From assembly GCF_012912135.1 (NCBI RefSeq), contig NZ_QMEB01000002.1, positions 1-64,000 on the forward strand: a stretch of 64,000 nt of DNA, in the 5' to 3' direction. The notes under the pieces are model-generated. The model saw only the letters and a list, made by a program, of their open reading frames with translations. It was not told the origin of the DNA and did no database searches. Positions 53,065 through 62,099 of the stretch are shown here, one piece after another; the first letter of the stretch is position 1; each line of letters opens with the position of its first letter. A program made the position numbers and the translations under genes. This DNA comes from Brasilonema bromeliae SPC951. GTDB taxonomy: Bacteria > Cyanobacteriota > Cyanobacteriia > Cyanobacteriales > Nostocaceae.

Positions 53065-54033
53065 TTACAAAACAAGGCGGTGAGCAAATGCAACCCACTC
53101 GTCTAATCGTTTACAATCAACGATCTCAAATCCTGCTTTTGTTAGAGCCTTGTCAACATTATCCTCATGATCAGCAGTAAAACCCGCTGTAATCAGAAGT
53201 CCGACCTGTGCATCAGTTTGACGCAGCGCACGCTGGAAGTCATCAGCAAGAGCAATGTGCATTCGTGCTAGAATATTTGCGACGATAAGGTCAAAAGTTT
53301 TTGTAGGTTTGATGCTTGGCACATTGTCGATAATGTCTCCACCCATCCAATGCCCCATCTCACTTCCAGACCCCAAGCTTCCTTTCATCACCCTTACCTG
53401 CTGTTCTACTCCGTTACAACGTACGGCGTCCTGAGTGGCTTCTACAGCAATGCTATCATTGTCTAGCGCTAAGACGTTTGCCCCAAGCTTCGCCATTGCC
53501 ACACTAAGAATACCTGAACCTGAACCCAAGTCTAAGACATTCATGGTGGGGATGATATACTGCTCAAGCAGTTGAAGGCTGAGAATGGTTGCTGGATGTA
53601 AACCGCTGCCAAAACAGAGGGTTGTCTTCAGTCTCAGAGTGATTTCGTCTGCTGTCTGGGATTGTAATGGTGCATCAGGAGTCACCACAACGAAACGTTT
53701 CCCAATCCGATGAACTCTGGAGTTGAGTCCGTTTGCGTCTGTGGGTTTCTCCTCAACCACACTCGTCTGTATCGCAGTTGTTAGTCCAGTACGGTGCAAG
53801 GGCGAGAGCAAATTAACGATTTTTTCTACACGTGTCCTCGACTGGGCATCTAGTGGTAGATATAAGTAAATCGTGAACGTCCATTGAGGGTGCTGATCAA
53901 CTGGGTGGGGTAGGTTAGGTTCTGTATATTCTACGATATTAATGTCATCAATATCGATAGTTTCTGCAAGCAGCGTACAGACCCAATCAATAGCCTCGTG
54001 TGTTGTATCGAGGCTTAACTCTATCCACGGCAT
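53065..54033 (-). CDS. prmA: Ribosomal protein L11 methyltransferase-like protein
   Basis: A PrmA-type SAM methyltransferase, which trimethylates ribosomal protein L11. Visible are the family's ACF-like segment LCFGSGLHPATILSLQLLEQ, motif I VLDLGSGSGILSVAMAKLG, the acidic VLALDNDSIAVEA and the NILARMH motif in place of NPPY-like (DLIVANILARMHIAL). ATG 54033 (MPWIELSLDT), preceded by GAGAAG, is preferred to 54084, which would overlap the preceding gene. An extra stretch (GSEMGHWMGGDIIDNVPSIK) lies between strand 4 and the NIL motif. It lies 13 bp after the HTH-ClpN-Uma2 gene, so the two are probably co-transcribed. Confidence 0.9.
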   Translation of the reverse strand: MPWIELSLDTTHEAIDWVCTLLAETIDIDDINIVEYTEPNLPHPVDQHPQWTFTIYLYLPLDAQSRTRVEKIVNLLSPLHRTGLTTAIQTSVVEEKPTDANGLNSRVHRIGKRFVVVTPDAPLQSQTADEITLRLKTTLCFGSGLHPATILSLQLLEQYIIPTMNVLDLGSGSGILSVAMAKLGANVLALDNDSIAVEATQDAVRCNGVEQQVRVMKGSLGSGSEMGHWMGGDIIDNVPSIKPTKTFDLIVANILARMHIALADDFQRALRQTDAQVGLLITAGFTADHEDNVDKALTKAGFEIVDCKRLDEWVAFAHRLVL

Positions 54034-54046
54034 ATTTTTTTTCTTC

Positions 54047-55195
54047 TCAATCAAATACAGGGGGCCAAATTTCAGAGACTGCAAGTTCCCACTCTGGGAA
54101 CAACTCTGAGATAGTCAGCTTTTCACCATTCCCTAGCACTGTCGCCCCATTGCTTAAGCGATGAACAGCCACAGTTTGAGCATCTGGATCAATGAGTAGC
54201 GCGACTTTCACTCCCAAATCTAAGAATCTTTGAATTGTCTGTTGTACAGATATAAGTCGGTCAAAGGCAGATTTAATCTCCACAACGAGATCAGGTACTA
54301 ATTCAGGATAAGTTCGCGGTACTCGCTTCAAGCGTTCCCGTGAAAAGAATGAAATACGCGGCGCAGCTATCTCTCCATTGGGTAACTGAAATCCACCTCT
54401 AGAGCCAATGATATGTCCTAGCTTGCGCGGTTCTACCCAAGAAAACAAAAATGCACAAAATCGAGCGCTAATTTCACCAGAGGTAAAATCAGGTGGGGAA
54501 TCATTCAAGTTATCCTCACTGCCAAAGTCTCTACTAGGAGCAATATTTACCTGTGGTATGCCAACAGATGTGATTTCTCTGAGCACTTCTTGCTTTAGAT
54601 TTTGAAGGTTTATGCCTAGCTTTTCCAACACCCTCACTGCTACCCCATCTGTAACCATCAATACACCCAGTAAAAGGTGCTCTGTACCAATGTGTGTGTG
54701 ACCTAATTTCTGAGATTCTTCAACAGCAAAGTCCAAAACTTGCTTACCTTTAGGAGTAAAGGGATACTCTATGCCTTTAATTCCAGAACCACGACCAATA
54801 ATTTTTTCTACCTCTATTTGAGCCGCTTCCAAGGTGACACCAAAAGACTTGAGAATTTTAGCAGCAAGACCATTACCTTCTGCAATTAATCCAATCAAAA
54901 TCTGTTCAGTACCTACAAATTGATGTCCTAAGCGCTCACCTTCGCCTTGTGCAAGTACAATTGCACGGTATGCTTTGGCGGTAAATCTTTCAAACATAGA
55001 CCTTTCCTCTGGTAAGAAGATGAATTGCATTGGACAGCGAAACAACTGGGCAATTTTAAAGGCTAGAGACAAACTTGGGTCGTATTTACCAACTTCAATA
55101 GCGTTGATGGTTTGACGACTCACGCCCAAACGTTGTGCTAATTCCGCCTGTGACCAATTGCGTTGAGTTCTAAGAAGACGTAAACGATTTTGCAT
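54047..55195 (-). CDS. Fusion protein: XRE-type HTH, Clp N-terminal repeats, Uma2-type nuclease domain
   Basis: This 382-aa protein has three modules. Residues 1-62 are a Cro/XRE helix-turn-helix (NWSQAELAQRLGVSRQTINA) of the short YgzD-like type. Residues 67-208 are a double Clp_N domain as in ClpC (MFERFTAKAYRAIVLAQGEG, GTEQILIGLIAEG, GTEHLLLGVLM). Residues ~238-382 are a Uma2/DUF820 PD-(D/E)XK domain with VPDLVVEIKSAFDR (D302, E306, K308) and VALLIDPDAQTVAVHR. There is no AAA+ domain. ClpN modules bind adaptor or substrate proteins, so the protein may couple DNA binding, protein recognition and DNA cleavage. I know of no named system with this order. Confidence 0.88.
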   Translation of the reverse strand: MQNRLRLLRTQRNWSQAELAQRLGVSRQTINAIEVGKYDPSLSLAFKIAQLFRCPMQFIFLPEERSMFERFTAKAYRAIVLAQGEGERLGHQFVGTEQILIGLIAEGNGLAAKILKSFGVTLEAAQIEVEKIIGRGSGIKGIEYPFTPKGKQVLDFAVEESQKLGHTHIGTEHLLLGVLMVTDGVAVRVLEKLGINLQNLKQEVLREITSVGIPQVNIAPSRDFGSEDNLNDSPPDFTSGEISARFCAFLFSWVEPRKLGHIIGSRGGFQLPNGEIAAPRISFFSRERLKRVPRTYPELVPDLVVEIKSAFDRLISVQQTIQRFLDLGVKVALLIDPDAQTVAVHRLSNGATVLGNGEKLTISELFPEWELAVSEIWPPVFD

Positions 55196-55459
55196 TGCTT
55201 GGCTGAAAAAAAACTAGTTTATTTGTATAGTTTTTGCCTAGCCTGTATCCTATAGTAAACTTAACTTGTCTTTATGTCAAGTTTACTTTACTTTAACTCC
55301 CAAAGCTATATTTCATACCGTTTTCAGGAAATGACAGGCTAGTGGTCCGCCACATTAATTTTGACAGGTCGTGAGGGGAATCTTGTTTTCTTTGGACTCT
55401 CGCCCAAATGGTGACGAGGTATGGCGTTCGCGTAGCGGCTGCTTTGCAGCATCGCCGCC

Positions 55460-55598
55460 CCTATCTTACACCAATGCTCGTTTGGTGGGAGCGAGCGCTG
55501 CAATTTTGATCAGCTTTTGGACAAAGAATTTGCTATTAACTATTGTGTTGCGAATGCTGATATTTTTTTGTTGGCAGTGGCTTGTGCAACTGCATTAA
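55460..55598 (+). pseudogene. Possible AzlD-type permease remnant
   Basis: The plus strand encodes ARLVGASAAILISFWTKNLL LTIVLRMLIFFCWQWL, which resembles the last two membrane helices of AzlD, the small subunit of branched-chain amino-acid exporters. Immediately upstream, a short palindromic repeat (ggcgttcgcgtagcggctgc) interrupts any longer frame. The rest of the 55196-55713 gap, including the promoter side of the HTH gene, shows no gene. Confidence 0.4.
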
Positions 55599-55643
55599 AA
55601 CTTGATTGAAGTTTTTACTTGTAAGTAAATTTCATTCTTTGAA

Positions 55644-55683
55644 AATGCGATCGCAGCGTTGCTTACAGTGCTGCGATCGCATT
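55644..55683 (-). terminator. Terminator hairpin after cysE containing HIP1 sites
   Basis: aatgcgatcgcagc / gctgcgatcgcatt is a perfect 14-bp stem with a HIP1 octamer in each arm, 30 bp past the cysE stop, followed by TTTTC on the minus strand. Confidence 0.7.
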
Positions 55684-55713
55684 CATCTATGAAATAGCGA
55701 TCGCCTTCATCAC

Positions 55714-56439
55714 CTAAATCCCCGCACCATCTAAAAACTCTGAAATCATCAAATCACTACTGGACTTGCCATTGTTCGTTTGTGAGTCGCTGACTTGCAA
55801 TGCGTGTACAGAAGGTTGTACCTCTAACTCTTGGACTTGTTTTTCTAAAGCTTTAACCCGTTCAAATAAAGCGCGAATCACTTCTGCTTCCACATCCCGC
55901 AGTTTATTGTGAGCCAGAACATCGGTGCTTTCCTCAGCCTGACGAGTCACACGCCCTGGAACCCCTACGACTGTGGTGTTGCTAGGCACATCTCGCAGCA
56001 CGACTGAACCTGCTCCAATGCGGACATGATCCCCAATATTAATGTTACCCAATACTTTAGCACCTGCTCCCACAACAACGTGATTGCCAACAGTAGGATG
56101 GCGCTTTCCTGTCTGTTTGCCAGTACCGCCTAGGGTAACTCCTTGGTAAATTAGGCTGTACTCACCCACCACTGCTGTCTCACCAATCACGACTCCCATA
56201 CCGTGGTCAATAAAAACTCCCGTGCCAATTTTTGCTCCAGGGTGAATCTCAATTCCAGTAAAAAACCGACTGATATGGGAGATCAACCGAGGTATGAAGG
56301 GAATCCCCCTTTGATAAAGCCAGTGTGCCACTCGATGGAAGAGTATGGCTTGAAAACCTGGGTAACAGAATAACACTTCCAGCCAGTTACGGGCGGCTGG
56401 ATCACGTTCATAAATCGTTCGCAAATCAGTTAGCAGCAT
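55714..56439 (-). CDS. cysE: Serine O-acetyltransferase
   Basis: A 241-aa CysE that makes O-acetylserine for cysteine synthesis. The N-terminal helical part ([30 protein letters not shown]) and the left-handed beta-helix with hexapeptide repeats ([40 protein letters not shown]) are complete, including the catalytic Asp-His pair in FIDHGMG. The C-terminal tail after GVPGRVTRQ is longer than in enteric CysE, typical of cyanobacteria. Divergent to an Rrf2 regulator gene 250 bp away. Confidence 0.95.
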   Translation of the reverse strand: MLLTDLRTIYERDPAARNWLEVLFCYPGFQAILFHRVAHWLYQRGIPFIPRLISHISRFFTGIEIHPGAKIGTGVFIDHGMGVVIGETAVVGEYSLIYQGVTLGGTGKQTGKRHPTVGNHVVVGAGAKVLGNINIGDHVRIGAGSVVLRDVPSNTTVVGVPGRVTRQAEESTDVLAHNKLRDVEAEVIRALFERVKALEKQVQELEVQPSVHALQVSDSQTNNGKSSSDLMISEFLDGAGI

Positions 56440-56692
56440 AATTTGTTTCTATCTCGGGAAGTTCATAAACAACTCAAAATATGCACCGACACCAAATCTC
56501 AACAGACAAGACAGGTGTGTAAGTTTTGTAATCAATCAAGTTATTTGTGATAATTGTGTTAGCAAAACTACGGTAAAACGATAAGTTTATGATATTTTAT
56601 GAGTAGATAGCGCAATATTATTACATTTAACACTGCCATGAGAATGAATCTATCATAAAATTACAATAAAATTATCGACCAACAGTAGTATA

Positions 56693-57160
56693 TTGAGTAC
56701 AAACTTGAATAGCCAAAACTACACCCTTTTGGATCTGTCTTCCAAAGTTGAATACGCGCTGCTAGCACTTTTAGAATTAGCAACCAACAAGGGAAAAAAA
56801 ACTCCTCTCACTATGAGTGAAATGACTGCTAAACAACCCATACCTGAGCGCTATCTGGAACAAATTCTCACCAGTTTGCGGCGAGCAGGTGTCATACAGA
56901 GTCATCGTGGCTCGCGAGGAGGCTTTGTTCTGGCGCGTGAACCTTGGCAAATCACCTTGCTGGAGATTGTCACTTTGGTGGAAGGAGAACGTAAAGACAG
57001 AGAACCCTCTGTGACTTCCACTTTGGAAAGGGATTTGGTTCATGAGATCTGGGAGCAAGCCAACACCGCCTCTATTAAGGTTTTACAGAACTATACACTC
57101 CAAGATTTGTGTCAGCAAAGAGAGGCTCGCTTGCAGCAAGGTCCAATGTATTATATTTAG
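56693..57160 (+). CDS. Rrf2/CymR-type transcriptional regulator
   Basis: A 155-aa Rrf2-family winged-helix protein (SSKVEYALLALLELATNKGK, PIPERYLEQILTSLRRAGVI, SHRGSRGGFVLAREP). It lacks the three clustered Cys of Fe-S Rrf2 proteins, so it is more like the cysteine-metabolism regulator CymR. The start at 56693 is TTG (MSTNLNS); the core begins at about residue 13, so a later start is possible. It is divergent from cysE and followed by a short cysK-like start, which supports a role in sulfur metabolism. A paralogue is at 62100. Confidence 0.9.
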   Translation: MSTNLNSQNYTLLDLSSKVEYALLALLELATNKGKKTPLTMSEMTAKQPIPERYLEQILTSLRRAGVIQSHRGSRGGFVLAREPWQITLLEIVTLVEGERKDREPSVTSTLERDLVHEIWEQANTASIKVLQNYTLQDLCQQREARLQQGPMYYI

Positions 57161-57179
57161 ACATTCTCGGAGTTACCAT

Positions 57180-57305
57180 ATGCAGATAGCAAAAAACATC
57201 ACAGCATTAGGCAGACCGATTCTTGTCGTTTGTTTCAAAGAGATTCCCAAACAGTTGGAGATTGTTTCTCACCAAACCAGTCACTTCTGCCAAAAACTCG
57301 ATTGA
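57180..57305 (+). pseudogene. Possible cysK (cysteine synthase) 5' remnant
   Basis: From ATG 57180 the frame reads MQIAKNITALGRPILVV, which resembles the start of cyanobacterial cysteine synthase (MRIAxNITxLIGRTPLV) with an Ile codon and part of the Thr region missing; homology then fades. The frame stops at 57305. It starts 18 bp after the Rrf2 gene, where an intact cysK often lies in cyanobacteria. The remaining gap to 57504 has no gene. Confidence 0.45.
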
Positions 57306-57504
57306 AATGAGTAGGAGGAAACAACAAAAGAAGTAGACTCAAGTTTAATCAGAGAAACTATCTTGGTCGAGTCAACAGCCACCTCACACAGGAATCACGC
57401 GATTCAATGATGGGATTTACCACCGGATGACCATCCTATTCTAACAATCCTTCATAAAAGGTGCAGGGTGCAGGGGTACTCCTAACACTCCACACCCAGT
57501 CTCT

Positions 57505-57948
57505 TCACTCAACTATGACTGTGTTTAATGACTCCAGAGGAATACTGAAGACGTAATAGATAACCCCAATTCCAAGAAGTATAACAGCAAGGCTAGAGAG
57601 GATGACCAATCGGTCTGCTGGTTGGTAGGTATCCTCCTCAATATCACGGCGTACAACAAGATAATGCTGTGTTGAAAGCATGACTGTTAACAAACCAACT
57701 AATGAGAAGGCTAAACCTAACTTCCAACCATCACCAGGTGCTTGAGGTGCAAGAGGAGGACGAAGAATACGCAAGCGGACAATCAAAACACCAAACCCCA
57801 TCAAAGCAATTCCACTCCTCATCCATGCAAGATAGGTACGTTCATTTGCTAAATGTTCCCGCACTTTATCTGTTGAACTAGGTTTATTTGACTTTTCTTT
57901 TTCTGAAATTTCTGCATTCGCCTTCATAAATTTGAATGGTAGTTGCAT
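57505..57948 (-). CDS. DUF202 family membrane protein (YidH-like)
   Basis: A 147-aa protein with DKVREHLANERTYLAWMRSG IALMGFGVL, the DUF202 hallmark, and three transmembrane helices (GIALMGFGVLIVRL, LGLAFSLVGLLTVML, LVILSSLAVILLGIGVIYYV). The function of the family is unclear. Single gene; the start at 57948 (MQLPFKFMKANAEIS) may be moved to Met8. Confidence 0.88.
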   Translation of the reverse strand: MQLPFKFMKANAEISEKEKSNKPSSTDKVREHLANERTYLAWMRSGIALMGFGVLIVRLRILRPPLAPQAPGDGWKLGLAFSLVGLLTVMLSTQHYLVVRRDIEEDTYQPADRLVILSSLAVILLGIGVIYYVFSIPLESLNTVIVE

Positions 57949-58305
57949 ACAAAACTTTTTAAATTTTTTGATGAATTTGAGTCAAATTTACTTCTGTGAA
58001 AGTTTATTTTCCTCTGTCTTATTCTATATTCCAGATTTGACAATAAAATTTAATAGTGTTATCTTGATAATTGTGAATTATACTGGTTAATTAGTCAATT
58101 TTGACTGTATCCAATAATACTTTTTAAAAATCGATATTTGATGACACAACAATTTCAAAGAGATTGAAATGACTTTGACTTGTTAAGACGGACTTGATAT
58201 AGTAATCCTATTTGATTTTTTAAAATCGTGCATGTTCAGATTCCGTTGGGTTTCACTTCGTTCAACCTGAGATATTGCATCACTTTCAATTAGCCCATTT
58301 TGACC

Positions 58306-58416
58306 GCCTCGGAATTAATTCCGAGGCTCACAGCCCAAGTCTACTAAAGTAGACTTCAAGGCTTATGCAGTCGTCTTTAGACGACTTTTGCTATGAGACT
58401 GGGATTTAAATCCCAG
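58306..58416. repeat. Array of four hairpins in the 57949-58546 gap
   Basis: Four palindromes follow each other: gcctcggaattaattccgag gc (58306), aagtctactaaagtagactt (58337), agtcgtctttagacgact (58369) and ctgggatttaaatcccag (58399). Together they would fold as a chain of stem-loops. The rest of the gap is AT-rich with no gene. Confidence 0.8.
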
Positions 58417-58546
58417 GCGGACGAGAATGCAAGCTTGAGAATCGTGCAAGATCTCAGTTCAACCCAACCTACAAATATTAAAAGTGTTTGACCCAACTTA
58501 GTCAACAAAGATTAACATCTCAAAAGTCCTCTCAATAAGACTTTCG

Positions 58547-59950
58547 CTAGAAGCCAGAAACATCAGTTCTTGGCTGTCGGGTTGACACAACGAATGAGTG
58601 CTGTTCAGTCATTAATTGGTGCAAGGTATTATAAGGAGGTTCTGGCACAGGGAACATCGTACTCCCAGGAATTCCCACACTCCCTAACACCGGAATCATC
58701 ATGAACCCAACCGCCAGCACACTGGATACCAGATGATGCACACGCAGTTTTCTGATTCTGTACAAGTAAACTGGAGCCGCGATTGAAATCAGGATATAAA
58801 CTGTGAGAAATCCATAACTACAGATAGCCCCTAAATAACCCATGCTCTCGAACAATTTGATGTGAAACAGGGACATCACCGCTGGAACTAAGAAGGTGAT
58901 GAATGAACACATCGTCACTGCAACGTGGGGTGTGCGGTTGGATGAGTGCGCCGTACCCAAGCGAGAATGGAACAATCCGTGGCGTGCCATTGTGAAGAAG
59001 ATTCTGGCAGCAGGATTGATACAACCCAACACACAAGCAAAGAAACTAAACAGCGCGCCAAAAGCTATCAAATCGCCTAGGTAACCCATGCCTATCTGTT
59101 GCGACAAGAAACCCAACGGTTCCTCTGTTTTGGTAATCGACATACCCGTGTCGCGAAAACCCAGTACTTCTATATAAGTTGTGGAAATGAAGAACAAACC
59201 AGCCAAAATCGCACTACCCATTACGGATCTAGGGATAGTTCGCAGTGGATTTTTAGCTTCATCACCCAATGAGGTCGCACTTTCAAAGCCAGAAAAACCA
59301 AACATCACCAGCACTAACCCTGTTGCTAAGTTACCAGGAGTGACACCTTCTAGGGTTAGTTGTGGTATGTCAATTGCAAAACCTTTATGTGCCCAGATGA
59401 GAAGACACAATCCTGCAATCAGGACAAGAGAAATACCTTCCATCCATAGCATTGCAATCGCAGAAAGTTGGATATCTTTATATGCTGCATACCAAGCAAT
59501 ACCCGCACCCAAAGCTAACAGGGTAATACTCGAAGGATGAATCCCTAAATGACCAATTAAGACACTACTAAAGTTGGCAAAACCACACAACACTGACATC
59601 CCTGTAAACAAATACGCCAGTACCAAACTCCAGCCGCAAATCACACCTGCTGTTGGACCAAGTCCTTTGCTAATGTACGAATACAATGAACCGGGTGAAG
59701 CTGAGCGACTGGCAAATTGATTTATATTGATGCTGACAAGCACTAATCCAATTAAGCCAATCACAAACGACAGCCAAGTGCCATTTCCCGATAGGGCAAC
59801 AATTAAGCCGATGTTGGATGCTGGGATCGTAGTGGGAGCGATGACGGCAAAGGATTGTGCTAGTACTTCTCCAAATGATAAACAGTTCGGCTTTAAGCCG
59901 TGAGCACTCCTTTTCTGTCGAGTTTCGTCAGTAATGGTCATGGTAAGCAA
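58547..59950 (-). CDS. APC-family amino acid permease
   Basis: A 467-aa protein with about 12 transmembrane helices. The APC pattern is seen in FGEVLAQSFAVIAPTTIPAS, NQFASRSASPGSLYSYISKG LGPTAGVICGW and FGFSGFESATSLGDEAKNPL RTIPRSV. It imports or exchanges an amino acid or amine; the substrate is not clear. The LysR-type gene at 60450 is divergent and 500 bp away, so it is the probable regulator. The start ATG 59950 is followed by MTITDETRQ; Met4 is an alternative. Confidence 0.9.
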   Translation of the reverse strand: MLTMTITDETRQKRSAHGLKPNCLSFGEVLAQSFAVIAPTTIPASNIGLIVALSGNGTWLSFVIGLIGLVLVSININQFASRSASPGSLYSYISKGLGPTAGVICGWSLVLAYLFTGMSVLCGFANFSSVLIGHLGIHPSSITLLALGAGIAWYAAYKDIQLSAIAMLWMEGISLVLIAGLCLLIWAHKGFAIDIPQLTLEGVTPGNLATGLVLVMFGFSGFESATSLGDEAKNPLRTIPRSVMGSAILAGLFFISTTYIEVLGFRDTGMSITKTEEPLGFLSQQIGMGYLGDLIAFGALFSFFACVLGCINPAARIFFTMARHGLFHSRLGTAHSSNRTPHVAVTMCSFITFLVPAVMSLFHIKLFESMGYLGAICSYGFLTVYILISIAAPVYLYRIRKLRVHHLVSSVLAVGFMMIPVLGSVGIPGSTMFPVPEPPYNTLHQLMTEQHSFVVSTRQPRTDVSGF

Positions 59951-60143
59951 ATTTTCAAGAGTGTAGATGTCCGAGTAATTTTGGTAAACTTTGCTTTAAC
60001 GAAGTACCATAGCCGTAGCACAGTCTTCACTTTATTGCTCTGTGTCAGTAAAAGCAAATATTCTTTTTTGTCAAAGTCATAGATTGAATTTATTCATTTT
60101 TCGATTTGATGTCAAATAAATCACTCTATTATTATTTGCATTT

Positions 60144-60212
60144 ACAGTTAACAAATGATGATTATCTTGGCTGTTCTTGTGTTGTGATAACACTTATGGT
60201 ATTGTTAACTGT
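60144..60212. promoter_or_regulatory. Inverted 10-bp pair between permease and LysR gene, candidate operator
   Basis: acagttaaca at 60144-60153 and its exact reverse complement tgttaactgt at 60203-60212 lie 59 bp apart in the divergent 59951-60449 region. LysR proteins bind such spaced dyads. No other gene or repeat is seen in this gap. Confidence 0.4.
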
Positions 60213-60449
60213 ACAGGTTATTATTAGCTTTATTCACAACTCAGTATGTTAGAAAAATGAACCCATAAAGTCACTGCTTATACCACTTTGCCTGATTTAT
60301 TACTAATATTTAGGCACATAAGTTACAGCCAGAGATGTTACAAAAATTTGATTTTTAAGTACGGTAGTTGCCTCTAATTACCGTACAATATGAGGAAGTC
60401 ATCAACCATAGTGGTCAGACTCAACACCCAAAAAGCCTTAAGGTTCAAA

Positions 60450-61418
60450 ATGACGCTTGAGCAGTTGCGAATTTTTTTGGCAGTTGCGGAACTGATGCAC
60501 TTTACCCGCGCTGCAGAAGCGCTTTATATCACTCAACCAGCAGTAAGTGCGGCAATTCAAAGTTTGGAAGCAGAATATGGGGTGAGACTATTCCATAGGA
60601 TTGGTCGCCATATCGAAATTACTGATGCTGGTAAATTGCTGCAAATGGAGGCGCAGAAAGTTCTTGACCAAGTTTCTTTAACTGAACGAGGCTTGAAAGA
60701 ACTCAATAATCTGCAACGCGGTGAATTAAAGCTGGGATCAAGTCTCACCATTGGTAACTACTGGTTACCAGAGAAAATTAGCCAGTTCAAGCGCCAATAT
60801 CCCGGAATTCATATCGACTGCACGTTGGGTAATGCAGAAGAAATTTGCGAAGGGACTGCGACAGGATTTTTTGATTTTGGTTTAGTGACAGGAGACGTTA
60901 AACCGTCACTGAAGAGCTATTTGGAGCAAGAAGTTGTGGGGAGCGATCGCCTGCAAATTGTGGTTGGTACATCTCACCCCTGGTTTGAGCGGACAGAAAT
61001 TTGCCCAGCAGAACTGCTAGCAACCAGTTGGGTGATGCGAGAACCCGGTTCCGGGGCACAGCAAATGTTTGAGCAAGCCTTACAAAATTGGGGAATTCAG
61101 CTGACTGAGTTGGATATTGTTCTTGTCTTAAGCAGTAGCGAAATGGTGAAAGCAGTAGTAGAAAGCGGTGTTGGTGCTGCTGCTATTCCGGAAGTGATGG
61201 TCAAAAAAGAAATACAGCTATCTACACTTCACGCCGTTTATGTGGTAGAAAGAAACTCTGGCACCAAGCTAGACATTGTTCAACCTGTTTGGAAGCTCAA
61301 ACACAGACAGCGTTTTCAGACTCGAGTTGCGATCGCCTTTGAAGAGATTTTGACCGCTGTGGAAAGTCCAGAGTCAACTCGTCAAAACTCAAAAGTTTTC
61401 GACTCGGAACTCAACTAA
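60450..61418 (+). CDS. LysR-type transcriptional regulator
   Basis: About 322 aa from ATG 60450 (MTLEQLRIFLAVAELMHFTR AAEAL), the usual LysR start; the ORF track extends it by 20 residues. The winged HTH (YITQPAVSAAIQSLEAEYGV RLFHRIG) is followed by a periplasmic-binding-like effector domain with GSSLTIGNYWLPEKI and TSWVMREPGSGAQQMFEQAL. The latter resembles LTTRs of the CysB/NdhR-near group. It is divergent to the APC permease and probably controls it and itself. Confidence 0.93.
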   Translation: MTLEQLRIFLAVAELMHFTRAAEALYITQPAVSAAIQSLEAEYGVRLFHRIGRHIEITDAGKLLQMEAQKVLDQVSLTERGLKELNNLQRGELKLGSSLTIGNYWLPEKISQFKRQYPGIHIDCTLGNAEEICEGTATGFFDFGLVTGDVKPSLKSYLEQEVVGSDRLQIVVGTSHPWFERTEICPAELLATSWVMREPGSGAQQMFEQALQNWGIQLTELDIVLVLSSSEMVKAVVESGVGAAAIPEVMVKKEIQLSTLHAVYVVERNSGTKLDIVQPVWKLKHRQRFQTRVAIAFEEILTAVESPESTRQNSKVFDSELN

Positions 61419-62099
61419 TACGGAGTTGCATTCAAAGATATCAGGTAGTTCTTGGGACAAGGCAGACAAGGGAGACAACACAAGACAGTAAAATGTATGA
61501 ACGCAACTTGGTATTGATCCGAGCTTGATATTAATCACTTTTTTTTATTAAACAAACAAATAAAAATATTTGATTTTATTAATAATCTTCTTTATACTTG
61601 TCGTAAGCCTACAAGCACAAGATTAGCTTCTTCGCTGTAAGCTCCGCACCAAAGTGTTGCTAAAGCCGAAATTGCTAACCACGCATCTGTACCTAGACAA
61701 GTGAAGATATAAGGTTTTACTGGGAAGTGCGGTGAGGCAGTATGGTCTTGGGGTCTCCCCAAGTGGAGTAACTGCCGAACCCGTAAGGGTCTTAAATACG
61801 CTGTCAAACAGCTGACTACAGCCGACCGTATGTAAAATCTTCAAGGAATGTAGGTGAATGGTTTTTCAATCATTCGAGTCGAGAAGGGCGCGCCTTGACT
61901 ATAAACCGCCGTAGTGGGAAAGTCGAGTACCACGAAGGAATTTCTGGAAAGATAATTTCTGCCAGAAGCTTACACCGTACTGCAAGCAGTCAGTGTAGGA
62001 GCGTCACCGAGATATTGCCTGTAATCCTAATTCTTATGGTTGGGCTGACACCCAGCTTGATCACAGGTAATAACTAAATGGGTCTATATTTTCTCGTCT
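61419..62099. other. Intergenic region with a CTTGGGG hairpin repeat
   Basis: A common short repeat, ggtcttggggtctccccaag tggag (61744-61768), forms a 7-bp stem; other pairable blocks (ccgaacccgtaagggt, gctgtcaaacagc) surround it. The listed ORFs in this 681-bp stretch are shadows. Near 61890-62040 nothing recognisable is seen. Confidence 0.5.

Noticed and set aside
55371-55598. 75-aa plus-strand ORF as a complete gene
   Set aside because: Its first half is repeat DNA; only the last ~45 codons look like a permease end, so it is listed as a possible remnant instead.
61592-62077. ORFs of 71, 73 and 60 aa in the gap before the second Rrf2 gene
   Set aside because: Located in repeat-rich DNA without start context or homology; more likely non-coding.
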